Source: Neoarius graeffei
Taxonomy: Eukaryota > Chordata > Actinopteri > Siluriformes > Ariidae
DNA: 64,000 nt
Direction: 5' to 3'
Assembly: GCF_027579695.1 (NCBI RefSeq)
Contig: NC_083589.1
Coordinates: 31,835,335 to 31,899,334 of the forward strand
Part shown: positions 32,301-43,600 of the stretch, in pieces
Position numbering within the stretch: the stretch's first letter is position 1
Layout of the letters: each line of letters opens with the position of its first letter
Notes under the pieces: model-generated
Database searches by the model: none
The model's input: the letters and a program-made list of their open reading frames with translations, nothing else
What the model was told of the DNA's origin: nothing
Program-made: the position numbers and the translations under genes

Positions 32301-34597
32301 GTCTGGGGGCAGAAGAGGCCAGCATCTCAATCCCAGGACCAACATGTAACTCAGAGGGACAGATTGGGGGGGGGGGAATGCCAGCCAATATTATTATTCT
32401 TTCTCATTGAATATTCGCATCAGTTCCACCGTGTGACGTCATGTTGTCTTGACAACCATGCAGTATCATAAACCATATTCAACGCTCATTCTCTATTGGG
32501 TAGAGTGATGAAATACATGTAGGATAAGCGATATGCTAACAATATTGCATGCTACCAAATCAATGAAACATGCTAGAAGGGACTAGAGTACATGTTTTTA
32601 TTCCATTGAAAAAGTGTCCTGTATGTGTATAATATTCTGTAAATCTCTTTGGCATCCCTCTGCACTCTGTTTAACTGTCAGGACCCATGGACAACACATC
32701 CTCATTAACTGTAAGGAAGTGGGCCGCAAACCCCCGACGTTCAACGACGCCTCCATCATTGCGACAGAGCTGCTGAACTCGGGCTACGAGTTCGACCAGG
32801 GCACCATCATCTACAACCGATTCAGGTGAGTGTCCATAATCGGACCACACACACCTTGTCCACCAGCGCGGATCCTCCCCACATCATTGCACCTGAAAGT
32901 CGTGCAGCCCCCAGATTTCTAGTCTTACTAATTAGAGTTCAAGCTATTAATCATCTTATTTAGTGCACAGAATGCAGTTTGGATGAATTTGCTGAGTTCC
33001 CATTGTGTTGCTTGCCTGCCCTGGTCTTTGGATTAATCCACGCTATGGAGAATGATGCAGCAGAACCCATGTTCACCGTTCTTCGACAAGTGTCTCACAA
33101 AGCATTTTCACCAAAATCATGCAGCTTTAACTTGTTTTGGCTTTTTGCAGGTCTGTAATTTCATACAAGACTGATGAGAAGCCCCTGTTTTCCGTGGACA
33201 CAGTTGCAGGCTCAGGTAGGATCAGACCTTTCATTGCTTTGTGGATATATTTTTGTTATTAATCTAACATTTCAAGCTGTAATATGCAAAATACGTATGT
33301 GAACTGCAACTTATTGTGCACATTGTTAAATATATGACTCGAAATGTCAACGTTAATTCCTTCGATATCCTTTATCATGCAGAGAACATGGGCATCTATG
33401 ATGACATCGATGCCGATGTGCTGAGGAACTACCAGGAATTTGCCCTGGTTAACATCATTTACTACGGGCTGAAAGAGTCCACCACCAGTGAGCAGAGCGC
33501 TCGGATGACCGCAATGGACAGCGCCAGCAAGAACGCCTGTGAGTGGAACGCTCGCCGCCTTCCTCCTCCTCCGCTCCAGACATTTCGTCAAGTCTATTTT
33601 CCCCAAATAGATTAGTTATCGCAACAGTGGTTTAGTATTTGTATGAAGGAGAGCTCTTTTTCTGTGAACATGAGTATAATGTATATTCTTATATCTACAG
33701 TCACTGGATATGAGCAATCGTGTGCTCTGATTGGCTTCTCTGCTACTAGGCTATCAGCTCATATACCGTGAGTAGAGAAAAACAAAATGGCGGCGCGTGT
33801 TGCTGAACCAACCGTTGACGAAATAAAAACTATTCAAAAACAGAACCCCAAAAAATACAAAACAAGCGGCAAAATATGGAATAAAAATATTTTATGGTAG
33901 GAACATATCTTTTTTTTTTTTTTTTCCTCTTCAGTTTGCAAGAAATATTATTATAGCGTTTTTCACAAATTGCTACTGTCATTTTTGCCGGTTTGACGAC
34001 ATTCTTCATCTTTAAGCAATAAAATTTATTTCTTTAAATATAAAGAGTGGTTCAAAAACTCAAAGAAGTTTGAAAATTACAGAACTGAAATGTCCAAGCA
34101 AGAATTAAACACGTCTAAAACTATTCTATATCTCGGCATGACAGCAAGACAACACTTTATACAAAGAAATACAACGCTAAAGTCAATTCGTGCTGCCATC
34201 GATGGGTTTTTAAGAAGTCCGCCGAAGCGGAAATGATTTTGTCGGATGTTTTGTATAATGTTTTTATTTATCGCATTTGCAAAAAATAAAAATGCTCTGT
34301 TTCTCAAAATCCAGTGAATGTGGATAGAATAAAAGTTATTCCACTCAATCTCGTCATACACGGCTTATAGCCACCTCGGTGCTACGGACCTCGTCGGCTG
34401 TCAGCTCATGTACGACTCGATTTCATTTCATGGAATAACTGTTTTAAATATTTTTGTATTTCTTCGGTACAGCTGAGATGATTGACAAGCTGACCCTGAC
34501 CTTCAACCGCACTCGCCAGGCTGTGATCACAAAGGAGCTGATCGAAATCATCTCCGGAGCTGCTGCTCTGTAAGATCTCTTTACTGGCATATACTCA

Positions 34598-34643
<46 letters not shown>

Positions 34644-37600
34644 TGCATGTTTGCTCTCAGTGATCCGTCCTCAGCTCTCTGTGCACTTCTCCTTAATCCA
34701 TACACAAGAACAGGGCAGTTTTTTCAAAATTTTCCTTTGAGCAAATTAACCCCCCCCCCTTCAAATTTAGTTTCATTTAATCAGCACCAAGTTCCTTAAT
34801 CAGTATGTTTTTCTATCTGGCTCAAAACCCAAGACGTTATTGGCCTACTTTTACCAGTCATACCAGCCTGAGTATAATAATATAGTAACATTTCAGTCAT
34901 GGGGTATTTTACTAAGGCCAAAAAAAAAAAGTGTGTTTCCGGTTACGTAGATTTCAAAACTAGGGTCGGTAGGCAGGCTTTTTTTTTTTTTTCTTTTCAA
35001 GATGGCTGCCATAACCTATATTTAGACAGGAATAATTTCACAAAATATAATGAATTTCTTTGCAGGTCACCTGAGTTACCACCTTCTGATGAATCTGATG
35101 CAGCATGAGACACCTTTTAACATGAATTTTTCTGTAAATATAACAGCTCAATACACCATGAGGGAGAGAGAGCAGCCCCGCCCCTCTCTGCTCCCTGAGT
35201 GCAGCTCGTCGCCTTGGTAACGGTGCAGGGAAAAGACACAATATAACAAGCAAAGAGCGCTTTTTCTCAGAGTTCCCTCTCCTCGAACAACGCTGATTTA
35301 CACGGAAACGAAAGGAGCTATTCACAAAATTCTTTCACATTGAGTGCTACAAGGCTCCCATGAACACATTAATGTACTTTTTTTTGTCCCTAGTGTAAAA
35401 AATGTGGACACTAGAGCGAGTTAAAAACAAGTGACTTTTCTGATTTTGCAGTAAAAGCGCTGCCACATTTATAATGCGAGTCTATGGGAGAGCACGGCTG
35501 TCCTCTCCTTACTTTCAGGCTTCTCATTCAAAAATTGCAAATCCTATTGCTCAGGGAGACACTTGTCTTGATTCACATAATGTGTGACTACAACTTTTGA
35601 GAAAGTTGTGTGTGTAGAATGAAAATTGTGGCTGAGAAAACAGTTTAAATGAGAAAGTTAGAGCTTTTTTTTTTTTTTTCAAGCTGCCTACACTCTAAAC
35701 TCCTGAGTTCCACTGGTGTGTAACGCCATAGACACCCATTATAAAGTCTGAATTTGTCCAGATTTGCTCATGGTGTTTGATCTGTGACTGATCAAAAAGT
35801 ATAGAACCTAGCAAAAAAGTTGAATGCCAGCTCCACACAGGAGAATTTTGTCTCCGTTTTAAAGTTTGAATCATGTCTCGAGGTGAAAGACAAAATAAGC
35901 GTTATCTCTGCTTCTGTTCCCTCTGACGGCCCCGACACACTACTGCCTCCGCCGAGTGCGCGCGCACACACCGCATGTGCAGTTCAGTTTGACATTATTG
36001 TCAGTCCGTTAGATAAACATTTAATTTTATTAAAATCGAAAATTAATATTTAGAGCCTGTGGGCTACAAAAATAAGTCATTAAAGTAGCCGGTTGGACTT
36101 AATTGTGTAGTCGGCTGTATGGCTGGCAGCCGGCGCTTGTGGAAAGCCCTGATTTTCCTAGAGAGTGACACAAACTTCCGGTTCATGCGGTTGGGTTATA
36201 TGTAAAAGTCGCGACTGGGAAAAAAACGAAACAAAAGTTTAGGGTCGGGCGGTACGGATTAGGGTCGGTCGGGTAACCGGAAACACACACTTTTTTTTTT
36301 TTTTTTTTTTGGCCTAAGGAGTACACATGCACGTTTGCCATGAAGGTCCTGTTACACGTCATTACAGGTTGTGATGTTTAACAAAACCTCAACAAACGGC
36401 TGCATATTCTCGATAGACTCTTGATGTTCTCCTGGGTGAGGATCAGATCATAAATAATGGATCTAGTACTATTTATCTGGCATCGCAGTCATGAATAGTC
36501 AACAGCTCCTTTATTAGGGTGATTTCCAGATAATTCATTGAAATCCTGCTGTAGCCTTAGCAATTAGTTTTCCTGATGCAGTCTTTGCTATGGCTTTGAC
36601 CTGTGAATTCACAAGCTTCAGTGTTGAGTTGATAGGAAACGACTCGGTGGAGCTGTGGTCTCAGACGGATTGGTTTAAAAATGGAGGCGATGCTTATTAT
36701 TAAGTAGTAGTTACATGTGACTTGGCTTTTTTTTTTTTTGTTTCTTGGTGCAAATATGGAAAACAAATGAAGTACCTTGCTCATGGAGAGTATGTACTCC
36801 TACATTCTCTCCAAAATCACAGGCCATCATGACGCCTGTAATTACCTACTTTTGAAGCTCGGAACTAACGTACTGTTGATGCGAGCAACTCCATGGTATC
36901 ACACGATTGGTTAGTCTACAACAGGTGGATTGTGCGGTCATTGTTTCATATATTTAGCGTGTAGGTGTATGTTTTATTTAGATTATATGGTGTTTTGAAA
37001 GAAAATATCAGTTTAGCCAGCATGCTTCGTCATTTACGCTGTTGTCATGGAGTTGTCCCCTCCAACAATTATAAGCTAGAGTAATGGGATAAAGAGTCAT
37101 GAAGTTATCATCATCTTTCCTGGGAACAAATTATCTTCTGTTCACACGAGACCTCGCAAAGCCGTGCCAGTCGTAACCTTTCCTGATTAAATACTGCTAA
37201 TAATTTTGAAGCTTTTCAGTATGCCATCGACATTACATTACACAGTCCCCCCAGGATTCCGCGGGCCTTTTTTGTGATTGTTGCGGGCTAAAATGTCTGA
37301 TGTTGTGGGGGTTTTCCAAAAAATTGCGGTGTTTTTTAGTTTTTTGTTGCGATTACATTGCGGGAGGAAGTGAAAGTTGCGAGAAATTGTTGCGATTTTC
37401 TCTTTCTGTGATTAAAATTGAGTGATATGTTAAATATTAAGTTATTACTGAAAAACTATTGATTAAAAAAAAACAAAGACACTGAGAAATGGTCCTATAA
37501 ACAACTTTACCAATATAAAAGATTAGCAGGACTACAAAAATGCAGAAAAATAGGCTTTACTCATCCAAATGCACCTGTTGGTTCAAAAGTTAAAGTGCAT

Positions 37601-40600
37601 AGAACCTCACAGCACAACATGAAGTTACCTTCAAATATAATATAAACGCCTCAGCTTTCATGAAGAAAAAAAACTATTAATACTAGTACTGTGTGCAGGC
37701 AGTCTCTCCTGAAGACTAAATTATACAATAATTATAAACTAATAAAATAAATGGCTCAGACTTCATAGAAGAAAAAAACAATTTGAACAGAATCTCACAG
37801 TATGATGCTGAAGCTGCCTAAACAATGGAAAATAAAATACCATTTTGGCAAAAATGTTGGCATCCATTAATTTCTTGTATTAAGTAAAAAATAATGTAAA
37901 GTGCGCACAGTGCTTCACTGTAAACATAACACACTTTCAGTAACAGAATTTAAGCCTACAGAAACACTGACTCGCACATGCAGTGTTGCCAGATACTGCT
38001 GATGTTTTCCAGCCTAAAATATGTTCAAAACCGCCCAATTGGGCAGGAAACTACCCAATCTGGCAACACTGCGCACATGCTGCTTCTCTTGAACGTATAC
38101 ACGGAAGTAAGGCGGAAGGTAGTTTGTCGACGTCACCTCAAGACGATGCCAACGATTGGTCAAATTTGCAGGAAAGTTGCAGTGATTGGATAGAATTGCA
38201 ACACCGCCCTGAATTCGCGGGGATTGGTTGAATTTGCGTTGAAGTTGCAAATCGCAACATCGCGAAATCCTGGAGGGTCTGATTACAGCATTTGGCAGAT
38301 GCTCTTATCCAGAGCCATGTACAACATGCCCAGAGCAGCCAGGAGAACCGTTGGAGAGTTGGGTGCCTTGCTGAAGGAAACTTCAGCCATTCCTGCTGGT
38401 CCAGGGAATCGAATTGGTGACCTTTTGATCCCAAAGCTGCTTCTCTAACCATTAGGCCATGGCTTCTGCAAAAGTAATGCGGTGCAATTTTCTACATGTA
38501 ACTGAAAAAATCCACAACAAATACTTGACTGCAAATGAAATCCATTAGTTCTTACAGAATTATGAGGTCGGTTGGCTTTGATGAGAGTTTGAAGCCCTGT
38601 CTGTCCTCACCTCATCAGTTTTGTATTTGTTTAACCCCTTCGATGCCCTTGGACGAGTCACGTACAGTGGTGCTTGAAAGTTTGTGAACCCTTTAGAATT
38701 GTCTATATTTCTGCATAAATATGACCTAAAACATCATCAGATTGTCACACAAGTCCTAAAAGTAGATAAAGAGAACCCAGTTAAACAAATGAGACAAAAT
38801 ATTATACTTGGTCATTTATTTATTGAGGAAAATGATCCAATATTACATATCTGTGAGTGGCAAAAGTATGTGAACCTTTGCTTTCAGTATCTGGTGTGAC
38901 CCCCTTGTGCAGCAATAACTGCAACTAAACATTTACGGTAACTGTTGATCAGTCCTGCACACCGGCTTGGAGGAATTTTAGCCCGTTCCTCCGTACAGAA
39001 CAGCTTCAACTCTGGGATGTTGGTGGGTTTCCTCACATGAACTGCTCGCTTCAGGTCCTTCCACAACATTTCCATTGGATTAAGGTCAGGACTTTGACTT
39101 GGCCATTCCAAAGCATTAACTTTATTCTTCTTTAACCGTTCTTTGGTAGAACGACTTGTGTGCTTAGGGTCGTTGTCTTGCTGCATGACCCACCTTCTCT
39201 TGAGATTCAGTTCATGGACAGATGTCCTGACATTTTCCTTTAGAATTCGCTGGTATAACTAATTCAGAATTCATTGGCAAGCCGTCCTGGCCCAGATGCA
39301 GCAAAACAGGCCCAAACCATGATAATACCACCGCCATGTTTCACAGATGGGATAAGGTTCTTATGCTGGAATGCAGTGTTTTCCTTTCTCCAAACATAAC
39401 GCTTCTCATTACAACCAAAAAGTTCTATTTTGGTCTCATCCGTCCACAAAACATTTTTCCAATAGCCTTCTGGCTTGTTCACGTGATCTTGAGCAAACTG
39501 CAGACAAGCAGCAATGTTCTTTTTGGAGAGCAGTGGCTTTCTCCTTGCAACCCTGCCATGCACACCATTGTTGTTCAGTGTTCTCCTGATGGTGGACTCA
39601 TGAACATTAGCCAATGTGAGAGAGGCCTTCAGTTGCTTAGAAGTTACCCTGGGGTCCTTTGTGACCTCGCCGACTATTACATGCCTTGTTCTTGGAGTGA
39701 TCTTTATTGGTTGACCACTCCTGGGGAGGGTAACAATGGTCTTGAATTTCCTCCATTTGTACACAATCTGTCTGACTGGATTGGTGGAGTCCAAACTCTT
39801 TAGAGATGGTTTTGTAACCTTTTCCAGCCTGATGAGCATCAACAACGCTTTTTCTGAGGTCCTCAGAAACCTCCTTTGTTCGTGATGCACTTCCACAAAC
39901 AAGTGTTGTGAAGATCAGACTTTGATAGATCCCTGTTCTTTAAATACAACCCCGATTCCAAAAAAGTTGGGACAAACTACAAATTGTAAATAAAAACGGA
40001 ATGCAATGATGTGGAAGTTTCAAAATTCCATATTTTATTCAGAATAGAACATAGATGACATATCAAATGTTTAAACTGAGAAAATGTATCATTTAAAGAG
40101 AAAAATTAGGTGATTTTAAATTTCATGACAACAACACATCTCAAAAAAGTTGGGACAAGGCCATGTTTCCCACTGTGAGACATCAGTCTGTAAACGTCTG
40201 GGGACTGAGGAGACAAGTTGCTCAAGTTTAGAGATTGGAATGTTAACCCATTCTTGTCTAATGTAGGATTCTAGTTGCTCAACTGTCTTAGGTCTTTTTT
40301 GTCGTATCTTCCGTTTTATGATGCGCCAAATGTTTTCTATGGGTGAAAGATCTGGACTGCAGGCTGGCCAGTTCAGTACCCGGACCCTTCTTCTACACAG
40401 CCATGATGCTGTAATTGATGCAGTATGTGGTTTGGCATTGTCTCATCTCATTATCTGTAGCCGCTTTATCCTGTTCTACAGGGTCGCAGGCAAGCTGGAG
40501 CCTATCCCAGCTGACTACGGGTGAAAGGCGGGGTACACCCTAGACAAGTCGCCAGGTCATCACAGGGCTGACACATAGACACAGACAACCATTCACACTC

Positions 40601-43600
40601 ACATTCACACCTACGGTCAATTTAGAGTCACCAGTTAACCTAACCTGCATGTCTTTGGACTGTGTGGGAAACCGGAGCACCCGGAGGAAACCCACGCGGA
40701 CACGGGGAGAACATGCAAACTCCGCACAGAAAGGCCCTCGCCGGCCACGGGGCTCGAACCCAGGACCTTCTTGCTGTGAGGCGACAGCGCTAACCACTAC
40801 ACCACCGTGCCGCCCCAATAAATAAATGACCAAGTATAATATTTTTGTCTCATTTGTTTAACTGGGTTCTCTTTATCTACTTTTAGGACTTGTGTGAAAA
40901 TCTGATGATGTTTTAGGTCATATTTATGCAGAAATATAGACAATTCTAAAGGGTTCACAAACTTTCAAGCACCACTGTATGTCATGAAATCTTTTACCCC
41001 TGTGCCTTATTGACGTACTCATCATAAATGACTCCTTTTATGTAGTTTACATGGCACATTACTTTTACTTCACAGTGACGCATTACTGCGAGTTGGCCTA
41101 GTGGTTAGCGTGTCCGCCTCTTGGTTAGGAGATCGCGAGTTCTATTCACAGTCGGGTCATACCAAGGACCATCATAAAAATGGTACCCAGTTTCTTGGAA
41201 TACATGGACCCTTGGTGTACATTGTATTTTCAAGTACTAGTAATTCATGTTTATGGACAGGTTCTCATTGACAAGACCCGTTGTTTGTTTGTTTGTTTTT
41301 TGGATGTTTTTGAAGTTGTTTTTAATGACTAAAGTTATTTTTACTCTACAACAGTTTTTTTTCTTTTTTTTTTATATATACAAATATTAAAAATATAAAG
41401 TTCTGAACAAGTTAGAGAAAGATTATCAAAATATCCCAATTTTGACCTATTTTTGTCCTATATGCCCAGCACATTACAATTAATTATGGGTGGCAGCCAA
41501 GGGGTTAAGTAACATATTTCATTGTCTTGTCTTTCGTCATTTAATCTTCTTTTGTCATGTCAACCATCGCATTTGTTCATCTCATGTACACTAATCACAT
41601 TTATTTTCATTTGTTCTTTTTCCCCCCACCTTGTTTTTCTCTCTACTAACCATCTTGCACCTTGTATAAATTCCATTCTCTCAGGAACTGAGGCGTGATG
41701 GAGGTAAACAGTAGTAAAGCCGAGATTGAAAAAAAAAATTGTAGCATTGTGGGTGTGATTTAAATAGCATACGTTCTGTGGTCTAAACATTTATTTCAGT
41801 TATGATTTTAGTGGCAGGGCTCGACATTTAACGGTAGTCCAACTGTCCGGGACAACCGAATGTTTGATCCGGATAAATCAAATCCACATCTGCCTGTCTG
41901 ATGGGACGAGTTGAATATTTGTTAAAAATCACCATTTTTATAGTAATTATTCAAGAGTTACGTCAATGAAGTTCCAACGAAACAAGTTCAATCCCCTCAG
42001 TGATCCGGCTGTGGTGGTGTTTACGAAATTCTGGGGAAGCCGAGTACGGCAGGTGTGTGTGTAAAAATAACTACGTTGTAATATTGAATTATAGATTAGT
42101 AGATTCTGAATTCATCAAAATCAGAGAAATGGCGATCAAATACCTAAAAAAAAAAAAAATCTGTGCTGAATCTTAATTTCATTCGGCCATTAATTGTAAT
42201 TTTCTTTTGTGTGGTTCATGTTAACCGTCACAAATGTCGTAAAATATTTCGCGGGAATTTCACACCAGTGCCGAACTCGCTGACGTTTTTCATTCACAGT
42301 GTGATTTCGTCACCCTTATGTCCAACTGGGTTCTTTTGGTTTCATTTCATTGAAAGAAAGTGAAAAAGATGACAATCCTGACTCGTAAAACTGCAGATCA
42401 GGTCATGGATTTTAATAACATGCACCATAATGAGCCACTGGAGAGTTTTTGTTCATTGTTAGAGTTAAAGTTTGAGTTTTATTAAAAAACTGTAAATGAT
42501 TTTCAATCAAAATTGTAAATCATAATGATTATCATAACTATACCTGTTTTTTGATGAACTTCATGAACCACTTTCTTTTCATTTGACTGGTAAATACATA
42601 GGAATAAAAAGGTTATGGTCAGGACAAATTAAAAATCTTGCTGTTTTTCCGACTGGACAAGTGGATTAAAAAGTTAATGTCGAGCCCTGAGCGGTGATTC
42701 TGCACTAGCCATCAGTTGAGATCTCAGGACTGCCTGGGAGCCACTGTTCTGCCTTTCTTCTTAGAAGTCAGACCTCTAGCTTTGTTGGACAGTCTGGTAT
42801 ATTTGATCATAAAATGTAGTGAAGACGTGCCTGTTTTACCATTGTGGACCACCAGCCACAGGCATTTTCTGTGTACTTTAACAAATATGCATGAATATCT
42901 CATTTCCTGCAACACCACTCTTTATTAAGATGTGGCTATGAACATCATCTTGCTCTCGTTGTGTTCAGGTTTGTTTTTCACGAAAAAAGAAAAAAAAAAC
43001 TAAGCCAGTCAGATTGCTATGTTTGATTGTAGACTTCCTCACTTGTGAGGCACCTTGAATAAAACATCTACCAAATAAATAATTGGAAATTTATTATTTG
43101 AAGATTGGGCTTGTCTGAGCCTTATGCTGTTTAAATACACCCCAGTGTTTGTAGGAAACCACCCCACCCAAAATACCCTTGTGAAATAGTTCTTGTGAGT
43201 TTTGTAGCTTTTTGTGGAGCAGGCTCAAAGTTTTCTTTAAAAAAAAAAATCATAGTTTTTTTTCCAAAATGTTGAAATGGAATAAATGTCTTTTTAATTA
43301 ATGATGAGTGCCATATTGAAACAAATTCGAACTTGTACCTTGAAACAAATTTGTTTGTTATTAGCAACATGTTATTCACAGAGGTTAATAATCTCATCTT
43401 TATTGAATGAAGTGGATGCTCATTGGTGAACACGAGCAAAAATAGCTTAAGCCTATGTGATGTTGATACACACATCCCTGAGCTCCTGATAGTTTTATAA
43501 TTATATTCAAGCATTAATGCTTATTTTATCATTTTATTTTAGCTCATTTTAAACATTTCTTAACCTTGAGCCTGCTTATTCCTAAAATAAATAGCTCCGC

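Larger units (their letters stand above)
38665..40977 (-). mobile_element. Tc1-like transposon 2 with TA duplication
   Basis: Inverted ends of over 50 bp start CAGTGGTGCTTGAAAGTTTG and are flanked by TA on both sides. A transposase pseudogene is on the minus strand. Between the transposase start and the right end lies a foreign block: a piece of Tc1 type 3 and a SINE (39947-40816). Confidence 0.92.
38635..41504. mobile_element. piggyBac-like element (TTAA target) hosting a nested Tc1
   Basis: The ends CCCCTTCGATGCCC and the inverse GGCAGCCAAGGGG sit directly inside TTAA on both sides (38631-38634, 41505-41508). TTAA plus CCC-starting ends fit piggyBac-type MITEs. The whole Tc1 element 2 (38665-40977) lies near its left end, and a tRNA-like SINE at 41090 is in the remaining body. 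No transposase of its own. Confidence 0.65.

Noticed and set aside
35820-36053. Open frame of 77 residues inside the 34916-36314 element
   Set aside because: There is no motif, no splice context and no second copy to test; chance is likely.
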